DNA of 64,000 nt, taken from Fibrella forsythiae (GTDB lineage: Bacteria > Bacteroidota > Bacteroidia > Cytophagales > Spirosomataceae). Position numbers and translations under genes: made by a program. Positions 16,638-26,661 of this stretch are shown one piece after another (the first letter of the stretch is position 1; each line of letters opens with the position of its first letter). The notes beneath the pieces are model-generated. The model saw nothing but the letters and a program-made list of their open reading frames with translations, ran no database searches and was not told the DNA's origin. The stretch covers positions 186,001 through 250,000 of the forward strand of contig NZ_JAFMYW010000008.1 in the NCBI RefSeq assembly GCF_017353175.1, given 5' to 3'.

Positions 16638-17186
16638 ATGAACTACTTCAATCATCCCCTCTTAAAAATTCCCCTGTTGTTCGGATTAGGCGCGGGGCTG
16701 GCCGTCTTTTTGTATTTTCTGAGCATGCACTTCCTGGGCATATCGGCCCTCTATGTCAACGAAAAATACCCGTTCGATTTCGGCATTCACATCATTCTGA
16801 TGGTGGCTGCCGTGTGGTACTATCGCCGGAACGTTGGTAACGGGCTGCTGCATATGTGGGAAGGGCTGACCATCTGCTACATTGTCAATACGGTAGGGGC
16901 ATTGCTATCGGGCTGGCTTATTTATGGATTTGTAACCCTGGTAGACCCAACTGAATTCACCCGGTACATCAGCGATCTGCAGCATTTTCAGATCAGCGAC
17001 AAAGCCAATTATGTGAAAGCCTTCGGCGAAGAAGCGTACAAGGCGCAACTGGCAAAAACGGCTGGCACTACCCCCGACGTACTGCCGCTGAGCATGCTGG
17101 GAAAGAAAACATTATTGGGGATTTTACCGATTCTGATTATTTCTCTGCTTTTTCGTAAGCAGGATTACAGCATCATGAATCCCTAA
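16638..17186 (+). CDS. DUF4199 domain membrane protein
   Basis: A 182-residue inner-membrane protein with four predicted helices (about 10-32, 48-66, 80-105 and 158-175). The pattern of a first hairpin, a long loop with FTRYISDLQHFQI, and a last helix before a basic tail fits DUF4199, a Bacteroidota family of unknown function. It follows the dihydroorotase-like gene by 31 bases and precedes a second DUF4199 gene by 18 bases, so all three are probably co-transcribed; TACCTTCG at 16596-16603 could be an extra -7 box. Confidence 0.75.
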   Translation: MNYFNHPLLKIPLLFGLGAGLAVFLYFLSMHFLGISALYVNEKYPFDFGIHIILMVAAVWYYRRNVGNGLLHMWEGLTICYIVNTVGALLSGWLIYGFVTLVDPTEFTRYISDLQHFQISDKANYVKAFGEEAYKAQLAKTAGTTPDVLPLSMLGKKTLLGILPILIISLLFRKQDYSIMNP

Positions 17187-17204
17187 ACAAATCATCCTAT
17201 TACC

Positions 17205-17723
17205 ATGGAAGAAAAACCATCTACTGCCAGTCTAGCCTTAAAATGGGGTGGAATTACCGGTATTGCACTCGTCGTGTACTCTACTCTGCTATACACCATT
17301 GGAGGCATGGCAAACACCGCCCTGACATCAATTGTATACGTGATCATAGCAGTTGGTCTGGTACTCGGCATTCGTGAATTTCGTACACTGAATGGCGGTT
17401 TTCTAAGCATTGGCGAAGGGGTAGGTCTGGGCGCTCTGACGGCAGCAGTATCCGGTATCATCTCATCGGCATACAGCGTAATCTATACCACCGTTATTGA
17501 TCCGAGCGTTAGAGAACAAATCCTGAATCAGGTACGTGCCAAGATGGAAGAACAGGAAAATCTGACGGATGAGCAGATTGATCAGGCGCTCGAGATATCA
17601 CAGAAATTCCAGACGCCGGGCCTGCAATTCATGTTTGGCATTCTGGGTTCAATTCTGGTTGGCGTTATTTTCTCACTGATTATTTCGGCTATCATGCGCC
17701 GCAAAAAAGACAACCCGTTCTGA
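17205..17723 (+). CDS. DUF4199 domain membrane protein (second copy)
   Basis: A 172-residue membrane protein with helices near 14-33, 37-54, 68-92 and 142-165, and a charged cytosolic loop (NQVRAKMEEQENLTDEQIDQ). It shares architecture and a final hydrophobic segment plus basic tail (IMRRKKDNPF) with its upstream neighbour, suggesting an old tandem duplication. Function unknown; pairs of DUF4199 genes next to glycosyltransferases or pyrimidine genes are common in Cytophagales. The motif CAGGTACGT (17529) encodes Gln-Val-Arg in its loop. Confidence 0.75.
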   Translation: MEEKPSTASLALKWGGITGIALVVYSTLLYTIGGMANTALTSIVYVIIAVGLVLGIREFRTLNGGFLSIGEGVGLGALTAAVSGIISSAYSVIYTTVIDPSVREQILNQVRAKMEEQENLTDEQIDQALEISQKFQTPGLQFMFGILGSILVGVIFSLIISAIMRRKKDNPF

Positions 17724-17788
17724 ATTGGGCACTACCAATTTAGGCTGTCAGAATTACAAACCGTGCTTCGTAAATCGTAACTCCTCCC

Positions 17789-18511
17789 GTGCTGGCCATT
17801 TTTCGTAAAGAACTGAATCAGTTTTTCTCCTCGCCTATCGCCTACATCATCATGGGCGTGTTTCTGGCCGTGATAGGGCTGCTGCTTTGGGTCTTTCCGG
17901 CTACTAACCTGCTCGACTACGGCTACGCCGACATGGGGCAATTCTTCTCGATAACCCCCTATGTGTTGCTGTTGCTGGCACCAGCCATTACCATGCGCGC
18001 CATTGCCGACGAGGTTCGTGGTGGCACGCTTGAGTGGCTGCTAACCAAACCCGTTAGCCGCTGGGGCGTTGTTCTGGGAAAATTCGCCGCCTGCTGGCTA
18101 CTGGTGACACTGACCTTACTGCCAACCCTGATCTATTACGTAAGCCTGTATAAACTCGGCAATCCGCCCGGCAATATCGATTCGGCTATGGTAGCGGGGT
18201 CCTATGTGGGGCTGCTCCTGCTGGCGGGCGTGTTTGTGGCGGTTGGTCTTTGGGCTTCGTCACTGAACGATAATCAGGTGGTGGCGTTTATTACAGGCAC
18301 AGTAGCCTGCCTCATCCTGTATGCCGGGCTGAGTACGTTGAGTGGCCTGCTGGGTACGTCCGACGCGGCCTACTGGCTCGATTATTTCAGCCTCGATCAG
18401 CAATACAACGCACTCGGACGCGGGCTGCTCGATTCTCGAAACGTAATTTACTTACTCAGCCTGACAGTTCTCTTCCTCCACCTGACTACACGGCGGCTCG
18501 CCCGTCGATAA
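17789..18511 (+). CDS. gldF: ABC-2 type permease, GldF-like
   Basis: A 240-residue permease with six predicted membrane helices, beginning MLAIFRKELNQFFSSPIAYIIMGVF and containing LAPAITMRAIADEVRGGTLEWLLTKPV, both hallmarks of GldF/ABC-2 (NosY-like) subunits. GldF works with GldG and the ATPase GldA in flavobacteria and has been tied to gliding. Here the start is GTG (17789), there is no gldG directly downstream and no adjacent ATPase gene, so it is an orphan permease in this window. The next gene is VanZ-like, 19 bases away. Confidence 0.8.
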   Translation: MLAIFRKELNQFFSSPIAYIIMGVFLAVIGLLLWVFPATNLLDYGYADMGQFFSITPYVLLLLAPAITMRAIADEVRGGTLEWLLTKPVSRWGVVLGKFAACWLLVTLTLLPTLIYYVSLYKLGNPPGNIDSAMVAGSYVGLLLLAGVFVAVGLWASSLNDNQVVAFITGTVACLILYAGLSTLSGLLGTSDAAYWLDYFSLDQQYNALGRGLLDSRNVIYLLSLTVLFLHLTTRRLARR

Positions 18512-18530
18512 CACCTGAAGTCAGCGATTT

Positions 18531-18899
18531 ATGTTCCGCGCTTTACTCAACCCCATCCTGCTCAAGCTGGCCGCCATCGGCTGGACTATTACCATCAGTA
18601 TTGGCTGTTTCTGGCCCAGCAGCCATCTGCCCGATCTGAGCCATAACCGCGATAAGTACCTCCACGCCGTCATCTTTTTTCTATTCGCTATTCTGTGGCG
18701 GATGGCGGGTTGGTCAGTAACGCGGGTGGTGGCAGTGGGTTTGCTGTACGCAGGTGCTATTGAACTAGTGCAGGCATTGATTCCCGAAATTCACCGATCG
18801 GGCGATTGGCTCGATTTTGTGGTCGATGCCATTGGTCTGGTTATTGGCCTACCCCTCTCAAACAGAATACTGCGGCTCACCAAACTGCAGGAAGTGTAA
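18531..18899 (+). CDS. VanZ family protein
   Basis: A 122-residue membrane protein with about four helices. The VanZ-like features are a first helix ending in SSHLPDLSHNRDKYLHAVIFFLFAILW and the later ELVQALIPEIHRSGDWLDFVVDAIG, with the conserved R-x-G/D-x-x-D segment. VanZ relatives are linked to teicoplanin resistance in Gram-positives but in Bacteroidota their role is unknown. It sits between the GldF-like permease and an ACP-like membrane protein, 5 bases from the latter, so probably in one operon. Confidence 0.8.
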   Translation: MFRALLNPILLKLAAIGWTITISIGCFWPSSHLPDLSHNRDKYLHAVIFFLFAILWRMAGWSVTRVVAVGLLYAGAIELVQALIPEIHRSGDWLDFVVDAIGLVIGLPLSNRILRLTKLQEV

Positions 18900-18904
18900 T
18901 CTAA

Positions 18905-19579
18905 ATGGAAACAACAACGTACCTGCGCATTGATCCCGAAGATCTGGACGATGTGTTGACGAAGATTGAACAGTCTTACTCGATCACCTTCGGTACCAAC
19001 GACCTTCGGCAGGTTGAAACGTTTGGCCAGCTATGTGAGGCAATCACCGAGAAAATCCAATTGGCCGACGTAGAAGACTGCACCTCGCAGCAGGCTTTTT
19101 ACAAGCTCCGGCAAGGCATTGTCGACGTACTTCACATGGACCGTCAGGCCGTACGCCCTACTACCGAATTGGCGACGTTATTCCCGAAAAGCACCCGGCG
19201 AGCAGCAGTACAGCAATTGGAACAACAGTTGGGTTTCAGTTTCAGGGTCTTGCTTCCGAATCAATACATTACCTTTTTGGGTTTTCTGCTCATATCGGTT
19301 TCCCTGATCGCCCTGAAATTCAGCACTCGTTTTGGTCTTGCTGGCGTTATCGGCGGAATAGGTATTCTCAGTATTGGAGTTATAATTAAATCGAGCTGGC
19401 AGTTCACGTTGCATACAGTAGGCGAACTATCCGAAAAACTGGCACGCGAACATTACACGAAGGTTCGGCGCGATTCATGCACCGTGAATAAACGCGAAGT
19501 TGCCGACCAGATCAAGCAGGTTTTTTGCACAGATCTAGGCATTCCGGCCGACCAGCTTAAGCCCGATTCGCTCTTTTAA
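18905..19579 (+). CDS. Unknown membrane protein with acyl-carrier-like flanking domains
   Basis: A 224-residue protein that I cannot assign. Two adjacent hydrophobic helices (about residues 122-160) split it into two soluble parts. The N-terminal part has an ACP-like rhythm (LTKIEQSYSITFG, then VETFGQLCEAITEKIQL) but no Asp-Ser-Leu phosphopantetheine site. The C-terminal part (VNKREVADQIKQVFCTDLGIPADQLKPDSLF) also looks like the start of a carrier fold and ends abruptly. A CTSQQAFYKLRQGI segment follows the first module. I infer a membrane-tethered, prosthetic-group-free carrier-like protein, perhaps a docking partner; alternative readings are possible. Last gene of the gldF-vanZ run. Confidence 0.65.
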   Translation: METTTYLRIDPEDLDDVLTKIEQSYSITFGTNDLRQVETFGQLCEAITEKIQLADVEDCTSQQAFYKLRQGIVDVLHMDRQAVRPTTELATLFPKSTRRAAVQQLEQQLGFSFRVLLPNQYITFLGFLLISVSLIALKFSTRFGLAGVIGGIGILSIGVIIKSSWQFTLHTVGELSEKLAREHYTKVRRDSCTVNKREVADQIKQVFCTDLGIPADQLKPDSLF

Positions 19580-19605
19580 TTAATTACACCATACTATAGT
19601 CTTCG

Positions 19606-19968
19606 TTACTTTCCCGGCAAAAGCAGAGCAGGCAAATACAACACAATGACTAGCAGCGACATGGCGAGACCACCCATTGTGCCAATCTCCAACGCGTACC
19701 AGAACGGCTCCCGATCGTAGATCAGGAACGGAACCATACCAACGATAGTCGACACCACCGTGAGCCCAACCGCCACGCATTTGTGCCGGATTGCTTTCAG
19801 GTACGTTTGTCGGGCCGAGAGGCGGGGGTAACGCCCCCGCAACCGGTTCATTTCAGCCACGATGAAACTACCCGCGCACACTACGTTACCTGCCAATAGA
19901 ACAAAACCCGCGCCCCCCACCGAATACAACGTACCTGAAACACAGAGCGCCCCTCTCCGGCTATGCAC
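19606..19968 (-). pseudogene. C-terminal remnant of an RND efflux pump
   Basis: About 110 residues matching only the last part of an AcrB/CusA-type transporter of over 1000 residues. The text is FVLLAGNVVCAGSFIVAEMNRLR (the TM10-11 region, normally GIVVNNAILLVDYINRLR), KAIRHKCVAVGLTVVSTIVGMVPFLI (normally R-x-RPVLLTALTT-x-x-G-x-x-P), and EIGTMGGLAMSLLVIVLYLPALLLPGK. The nearest upstream start is a GTG at 19968 inside a terminator hairpin. The remainder of the gene is missing: the TPR gene lies where it should continue. A decayed, truncated gene rather than a small working one. Confidence 0.75.
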
Positions 19969-19982
19969 GAAGAGGGGCGCTC
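19945..19982 (-). terminator. Hairpin terminator for the TPR gene
   Basis: A perfect 12-bp GC-rich stem, GAGCGCCCCTCT (19945-19956) with AGAGGGGCGCTC (19971-19982), and a 14-base loop, 21 bases after the stop of the leftward TPR gene. There is no strong T-run. It also marks the left-to-right border between the TPR gene and the RND remnant. Confidence 0.7.
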
Positions 19983-20003
19983 GAATTCGTAAACGAACTA
20001 ACC

Positions 20004-21359
20004 CTACTGACGGGCTACTTTATTACAACGGTCGGTAATCAGTTTATAGGCCTGAACGTACCCAAGTTCACCGGCGCGGCTCAGATCGCCACAGCCCGCT
20101 ACTTCATCACCGCCATCGTAGCGAATGATACCGCGCAGGTAATATGCTTCGGCGTGGCGGGGGTTCAGTTTCACCGTGCTGTTGCAGTCGATGACAGCCC
20201 CCTTCTGATCGCCCAGTGATGACCGGATGATTCCCCGGATAAAATACGCTTCCGAATTGATCGGGTTCAATTCAACGGCGCGGTTCAAGTCGATCAGGGC
20301 GGGTTTGCCGTCACCGGCCGAGTTCTTCAGAATTCCCCGCACCATGTAGGCATCGGCCCGGTCTTCGCTCAATTCAGCTACCTTATAGCGTTCCTGAACA
20401 ACGGTAGCCAGCAGCGGCAACAGATTCTGCGTAATAAAGTCGCTATAGTATGATTTCGACTGGATGGCACGATTGTCCATCTCAATCGACTTATCGAGGT
20501 CATTGAGGGCCAGTTTGGTGTTGCCACCCCGGCTCCGGCAAAAACCACGGCTGAAAAATGCCCTGAAATGATTAGGGTTCAAGTCGAGCGTTTTATTATA
20601 ATCGGCAATGGCGTTATCGAATTCACCCAGACGGGTTTTTACCAAGCCACGCTTATAGAACAGCTCCGCATCCTGAGGGCTAAGTTCAATGGCCCGCGAG
20701 AAATCGGCCAGTGAGCCTTTATAATCTTCCAGCTTGAACCGCGCATACCCCCGCCCCGACAAGGCATTGGTTTTATTAGGCGCTTTCTCAAGGGCAAGGC
20801 CAAAATCGGCCAGCGCTCCCTTATAATCGGTCAGGCTATTTTTACAGTTCCCCCGCGCCGTCAGTATGTTGGCATCGTTAGCGGCCAGTGAAGCTGCTTT
20901 GTTATAATCGGTCAGGGCGCTGGCCAAATAATTCATCTGCGACCGGCACAACCCTCTGTTGTAGTACAGATAGGCATCATTCGGACTCAACTCGATCGAG
21001 CGGTTAAAATCCTGCATAGCTCCCCGGAAATCTTCCAGTTTCGAGCGGTTAATTCCCCGGTACAGATATGCGTTTGCATCCTGCGAGTTCAATTCGATCG
21101 TCTGGTCAAGATCGGCGATCGAGCCCTGAATATCGTTAAGACTGCTTTTGGCCAGCGCCCTATTATAATAGCTGGGCGCGTTTTCCGGGTTCATGATGAT
21201 GGCGGTAGTAAAAGCCTGTAACGCACCCGTAAAATCTTTGGCGTTACTCTTTTGAATACCTTCGTTGAAAAAGTCAACGGCGGTTTGCTGCCCAAGAGCA
21301 ACCGACGACAGCAGCAGCCCAAGGCTGGCTGCGCAAAGAGATACATAGATTTTTTTCAT
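20004..21359 (-). CDS. Secreted tetratricopeptide repeat protein
   Basis: A 451-residue exported protein: signal peptide MKKIYVSLCAASLGLLLSSVALG, then about ten TPR units of 34 residues with repeated text of the form A-Y-Y-N-R-G-L-x-[KR]-S-x-[LM]-x-D-x-x-x-A-[LI]-x-D-x-x-x-[AT]-[IL]-x-L-x-P. One unit is interrupted near residues 295-335. No cysteine lipobox is seen, so it is probably periplasmic. TPR arrays mediate protein-protein contact; no partner can be named. It is divergent from miaB across 250 AT-rich bases (21360-21611) that probably hold both promoters, and is followed by a strong hairpin. Confidence 0.85.
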   Translation of the reverse strand: MKKIYVSLCAASLGLLLSSVALGQQTAVDFFNEGIQKSNAKDFTGALQAFTTAIIMNPENAPSYYNRALAKSSLNDIQGSIADLDQTIELNSQDANAYLYRGINRSKLEDFRGAMQDFNRSIELSPNDAYLYYNRGLCRSQMNYLASALTDYNKAASLAANDANILTARGNCKNSLTDYKGALADFGLALEKAPNKTNALSGRGYARFKLEDYKGSLADFSRAIELSPQDAELFYKRGLVKTRLGEFDNAIADYNKTLDLNPNHFRAFFSRGFCRSRGGNTKLALNDLDKSIEMDNRAIQSKSYYSDFITQNLLPLLATVVQERYKVAELSEDRADAYMVRGILKNSAGDGKPALIDLNRAVELNPINSEAYFIRGIIRSSLGDQKGAVIDCNSTVKLNPRHAEAYYLRGIIRYDGGDEVAGCGDLSRAGELGYVQAYKLITDRCNKVARQ

Positions 21360-21573
21360 TGAGACTGTTTAAACGATTCACACTTAGTTATGTTAGGGTC
21401 TCAAATCTATACGGCTTACCTATTGCGAACAAGTTTAAACTACTAAAAAAGTTTACATAAAGTAGCTACGTATATATAACTACAATACCTATAGATTATA
21501 ATCTTTTACTTTTTTTAACTTACCCACGTTTATCCCGGCCTGACAATCTGTCAGCCAAGTAGATGAATCTTCG

Positions 21574-21581
21574 TACCTTTG
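21574..21581 (+). promoter_or_regulatory. Candidate -7 box for miaB
   Basis: TACCTTTG at 21574-21581 fits TAnnTTTG exactly and lies 48 bases before the miaB ATG; the -33 region is poor (CTG at 21548-21550). The surrounding 21360-21611 region is AT-rich, in contrast to its neighbours. Confidence 0.4.
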
Positions 21582-21629
21582 TCTTCTTGATTACGATCAG
21601 ACAAGTCTCCCTTGTCTTCATGCTATACT

Positions 21630-23048
21630 ATGGAACGCATTGCCGAATTAACGATCCTGTCGACCGACGATAAAGAAGCGATTGACCTCCCCCGTACGTC
21701 AGTGGATGAACTGGTGGAAGGCAAAAAGAGGCTGTATATTGAGAGTTACGGTTGCCAGATGAATTTTTCAGACTCGGAGATTGTGGCTGCTGTAATGCGA
21801 AATGCCGGGTTTGCGACCACCTCATCTGCCGAAGACGCCGATGTGATTTTTCTGAATACCTGCGCCATCCGCGACAACGCCGAGCAGAAAGTAAGGCATC
21901 GGTTGAAGCAGCTCAACACCTATAAAAAAAAGAAGCCTGAGTTGATGGTGGGCATGCTTGGTTGTATGGCCGAACGCCTGAAAACCAAGCTTTTAGAAGA
22001 AGAGCACATTGTTGACATTGTGGCAGGGCCCGACGCCTACCGTGATATTCCGAAGCTGGTGGAAGAAGCCGAGACCGGCCAGAAAGCGGTTAACGTTTTT
22101 CTCTCCCGCGAAGAAACCTACGCCGATATTGCGCCCATTCGCCTCAACTCCAATGGTATTACGGCATTCATTTCAATCATGCGTGGCTGCGATAATATGT
22201 GCAGTTTTTGCGTGGTGCCGTTTACCCGTGGCCGCGAGCGTAGCCGCGATCCGTATAGTATCGTTCGCGAGGCCGAGCAGCTTTTTGCCGATGGCTATAA
22301 GGAAGTAACACTCCTTGGTCAGAACGTAGATTCGTACAAATGGCAGTCGGATAACGCGGAAAGCGTCACGTTTGCCGATCTGCTGGCCCGCGTGGCCAGT
22401 GTTCACCCCGATTTGCGGGTACGTTTCTCGACGTCGCACCCCAAGGATATCACCGACGAAGTGTTGCACACTATCGCCAGATTCGATAATATATGCAACT
22501 ACATTCATTTACCTGCCCAGAGCGGGAACAGCCGGATTCTGGAATTGATGAACCGGACATATGACCGGGAGTGGTACCTGCAAAAGATTGATCGCATCCG
22601 GGCCATTCTGGGTGAAGAATGCGGTATCTCGCACGATATGATTTCGGGGTTCTGCTCAGAAACGGAAGAAGAGCACCAGGACACGCTCTCGCTGATGGAG
22701 TATGCCCGCTATGACTACGGTTACATGTTTGCCTACTCAGAACGGCCAGGTACGTTGGCAGCCAAAAAATACAAGGACGACGTACCGGAAGACGTAAAAA
22801 AGCGGCGTTTGAGCGAGATCATCGCGTTGCAACAGCGCCTCTCGCTGGAACGAAATCAACGACACATCGGGCAGATTCACCGGGTATTGGCTGAAGGCCC
22901 ATCGAAACGGTCGGATGCCGATCTATCGGGGCGTAATGACCAGAACAAGGTGGTGGTTTTCCCACGGGGTACGTTCAAGAAAGGTGATTACGTGAATGTA
23001 CTGATCACCGAGTGCTCATCAGCCACACTGATTGGAACGGTGGTATAG
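21630..23048 (+). CDS. miaB: tRNA-2-methylthio-N6-dimethylallyladenosine synthase MiaB
   Basis: Radical-SAM methylthiotransferase that modifies A37 of tRNAs reading UNN codons. The N-terminal domain holds three cluster cysteines ([27 protein letters not shown]). The radical SAM motif C-x3-C-x2-C is [18 protein letters not shown]-terminal TRAM domain ends the protein (about 405-470). I place the start at the ATG at 21630; an in-frame TTG 18 bases earlier is less likely. About 472 residues, normal. Downstream lies a long inverted repeat and the sigma-54 activator. Confidence 0.95.
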   Translation: MERIAELTILSTDDKEAIDLPRTSVDELVEGKKRLYIESYGCQMNFSDSEIVAAVMRNAGFATTSSAEDADVIFLNTCAIRDNAEQKVRHRLKQLNTYKKKKPELMVGMLGCMAERLKTKLLEEEHIVDIVAGPDAYRDIPKLVEEAETGQKAVNVFLSREETYADIAPIRLNSNGITAFISIMRGCDNMCSFCVVPFTRGRERSRDPYSIVREAEQLFADGYKEVTLLGQNVDSYKWQSDNAESVTFADLLARVASVHPDLRVRFSTSHPKDITDEVLHTIARFDNICNYIHLPAQSGNSRILELMNRTYDREWYLQKIDRIRAILGEECGISHDMISGFCSETEEEHQDTLSLMEYARYDYGYMFAYSERPGTLAAKKYKDDVPEDVKKRRLSEIIALQQRLSLERNQRHIGQIHRVLAEGPSKRSDADLSGRNDQNKVVVFPRGTFKKGDYVNVLITECSSATLIGTVV

Positions 23049-23056
23049 AGAATTAA

Positions 23057-23156
23057 AGTCCTCTGTCTTCTGTCCTCCGTCTTCTGTTGCTTTGCTGGCA
23101 CAACAGTACATTGACTGGCAGCGCAACAGAAGACGGAGGACAGAAGACAAAGGACT
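23057..23156. repeat. Inverted repeat between miaB and the sigma-54 activator
   Basis: Arms 23057-23090 and 23121-23156 pair almost perfectly (AGTCCTCTGTCTTCTGTCCT on the left). The inner core is CTTCTGTTGC/GCGCAACAGAAG. It starts nine bases after the miaB stop and ends nine bases before the next ATG, filling the whole gap. Confidence 0.9.
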
Positions 23157-23165
23157 CATTTATTT

Positions 23166-24522
<1,357 letters not shown>

Positions 24523-24542
<20 letters not shown>

Positions 24543-25098
24543 CAAGGGTGTTAAGCGTGGAGAGGTAAGAAGTAAGCGTTGGGCTTCGCGTCGGCAGTTG
24601 CTCATTTTACTTTTGACTCTTAGCTCTACGCTCTTAACTGTTTCTTCCTGTGGCGTTTACTCGTTTTCGGGGACTACCCTTTCGCCGACGATCAAGACGG
24701 TGACGATCAATAACTTCACGTTGCAAACGGCGGGTGGTCCGGCCAACTTGCCCTTGAACCTGACCGAGAAGCTGAAAGAATATTACCAGCGCTATACCAA
24801 TCTGAAGGTAATCCCGACCGGAGGTGATATGGCACTCGAAGGTACTGTAACGGGCTATGACCTGATTGCCGTGGCCCCAACGGCCAACGACCAGGCCGGT
24901 CTGAACCGGCTTCAGATCACGATCCAGGTACGTTTCACGAACACAAAAGACGACACCAAAAGCTTCGATCAGGCGTTTTCTTTTTATAAAGACTTTCCGC
25001 AAAATCAGACCCTGAGCCAAAATGAGGGACAGTTGGTTCCCCTGATTCTGGATCAGCTAGTGCTCGACGTTTTTAATAAAACAGCCGCTGACTGGTAA
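24523..25098 (+). CDS. lptE: LptE-like outer-membrane LPS-assembly lipoprotein
   Basis: Predicted plug of the LptD translocon that inserts lipopolysaccharide in the outer membrane. A basic N-terminus and hydrophobic core end in the lipobox TVSSC (Cys43), followed by GVYSFSGTTLSPTIKTVTINNF, the Bacteroidota LptE signature, and an alpha/beta domain to residue 191. Two ATGs (24523, 24532) are possible; either overlaps the upstream gene. The signal peptide core (residues 26-40) is encoded by the right arm of an inverted repeat of the junction family, so the repeat has become coding. Operon with the sigma-54 activator, a TPR protein and secG. Confidence 0.85.
24550..24638. repeat. Diverged inverted repeat inside lptE signal-peptide region
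   Basis: Left arm 24550-24581 (GTTAAGCGTGGAGAGGTAAG…) and right arm 24596-24638 (…TAGCTCTACGCTCTTAAC) pair imperfectly. Both resemble the outer arms of the perfect repeat at 12986-13098 (GTTAAGAGTGTAGAGTTAAG). It lies entirely within the lptE reading frame. Confidence 0.65.
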
Positions 25099-25182
25099 GC
25101 AACGTACATGCGTTCGTTGCCGCTGTGAAAACTGACCACTTCTTTGTAGCTTCGCCCATCCCAGTGACACCAAGCCTCGTTC

Positions 25183-26043
25183 ATGCCGCCAATTGACAAA
25201 GAAACCTTCTCGTACTGGGTTACCCATCCCAACGATCTGACAGCCGCCGATTTCCAGCAGTTGCAGGATAGCCTGACGGAGTATCCCTATTGCCAGGCCC
25301 TGTATACACTAACGGCTAAAGCGGCTTCTATGCACCAGAAGGGGCAAACGGTTCCGTATGTTCGGCGGGCGGCCGCCCATGCCCTGAGCCGGAATGCCCT
25401 GCGTAAACTGATCGATAATGAGTTTCAATGGTCAGATAATCTGCTCCTGAAACTCAATGAGCTGGCGTCTAGGCAGGTGCCAATTCCTGACGATTATCAG
25501 CACGAAAGCTACGCCCTGTATCGCAACAAGCCGGGGGTAGCGGGTAGCATGCCTATGTCGCTGTTGTCCATTCCCAAACTGGCCTTCAACAATCCCGACT
25601 CGTTCAGCATTGCCGAGTCGACCCCACCGGTTGATGATCCGACGCTGGCCGAAGAAGCCATCCATGCCGAACTGGCGCTGGAAGAGCAGGTCAACGCAGA
25701 CGAGGAATCGGCAGATGCCCGGCAGCGAATGATGGATGAAGATCGGAAACGGCAGCTGGAAATAATTGAAAATTTCATCCGGAATGAGCCCCGAATTGCC
25801 CCTGTACGTGGCCGCCTGGGCGAACCCGCTGAGCAGGAAGATTTAGCCCTTCGCAGCCAGCCAGCGCCAATAGCGGGCGGCCTTGTTACTGAAAGTTTTG
25901 CCAAGATTTTGTGCAAACAGGGTAAGTACAGCAAAGCGATAGAGATTTACGAGAAGCTGGCCTTGAAAAACCCAGAAAAATCTGCGTACTTTGCGGCCAA
26001 AATCAGCGAAATAAAAGAGGCACAACCCATTGCCGACCGCTGA
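25183..26043 (+). CDS. TPR-like protein of the lptE-secG operon
   Basis: A 286-residue cytoplasmic protein, no signal or membrane segment. The N-terminal half (residues 10-105) is helical, with LQDSLTEYPYCQALYTLTAKAA; the middle is acidic and low-complexity (about 145-215); the end has one clear TPR hairpin, SFAKILCKQGKYSKAIEIYEKLALKNP. Genes like this lie between lptE and secG in many Bacteroidota and are annotated as TPR proteins without function. Gap to lptE 84 bases, to secG 43 bases, same strand. Confidence 0.8.
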   Translation: MPPIDKETFSYWVTHPNDLTAADFQQLQDSLTEYPYCQALYTLTAKAASMHQKGQTVPYVRRAAAHALSRNALRKLIDNEFQWSDNLLLKLNELASRQVPIPDDYQHESYALYRNKPGVAGSMPMSLLSIPKLAFNNPDSFSIAESTPPVDDPTLAEEAIHAELALEEQVNADEESADARQRMMDEDRKRQLEIIENFIRNEPRIAPVRGRLGEPAEQEDLALRSQPAPIAGGLVTESFAKILCKQGKYSKAIEIYEKLALKNPEKSAYFAAKISEIKEAQPIADR

Positions 26044-26086
26044 CAACGACATCACCACTGTATAGTAAACCGTATTCACCAAGTTC

Positions 26087-26476
26087 ATGGTAACCACAAT
26101 TATTGTTCTCATTTGTATCCTGACCGTTCTGTTGATTCTGGTCGTATTGATTCAGAATTCAAAAGGCGGTGGCCTATCGGGCGAACTCGGTGGCCTTGGC
26201 TCCAATCAGTTGATGGGCGTTAAAAAAACCACCGACGTTGTTGAGCAAATCACCTGGGGCCTCGGCATCGGCGTGATGGTGCTGGTTCTCTCTACCTATG
26301 CTCTGGTTGATAAAACAGGGGCTGGGCTGATCAACAGTGCCAACGTTGAACGGGCTGCTACCAAAGCGCTACCCGGCGCGGCTACGGCACCGGCGCAGAA
26401 CCGTCCGGCTCCTGCTCAGGCACCAGCTCCGGCGGCAGCAGCTCCCGGCAACTCAGCCTCAGCCCTGCGCCCATAA
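26087..26476 (+). CDS. secG: Preprotein translocase subunit SecG
   Basis: Small accessory subunit of the SecYEG channel. Two membrane helices (residues 3-23 and 58-78) frame the conserved loop IQNSKGGGLSGELGGLGSNQLMG. A C-terminal Ala/Pro-rich tail (about 95-129) is longer than in E. coli but usual in Bacteroidota. Length 129. It ends the sigma-54 activator-lptE-TPR operon and is followed 21 bases later by a GC-rich hairpin. Confidence 0.93.
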   Translation: MVTTIIVLICILTVLLILVVLIQNSKGGGLSGELGGLGSNQLMGVKKTTDVVEQITWGLGIGVMVLVLSTYALVDKTGAGLINSANVERAATKALPGAATAPAQNRPAPAQAPAPAAAAPGNSASALRP

Positions 26477-26497
26477 GGGAAACGGATTTACGTTCGA

Positions 26498-26535
26498 CGA
26501 AGCGGCCCGCCTGATGATTCAGGCGGGCCGCTTCG
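26498..26535 (+). terminator. Hairpin terminator after secG
   Basis: A 17-bp perfect stem with a four-base loop (26498-26514 and 26519-26535; CGAAGCGGCCCGCCTGA on the left), 21 bases downstream of secG. The following CTTTCC is only a weak U-tract. Strong enough to end the operon. Confidence 0.8.
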
Positions 26536-26661
26536 CTTTCCGGTTTCGTGGTTATTATGCCGGTCGTCTGCGTATCATTTTCATTGGTAGCTTCCAATGA
26601 CCCCATAACGACTATAAATGACGCCGCAGGCTGGTGACAGCACCGCGTAACGACAACTAGA

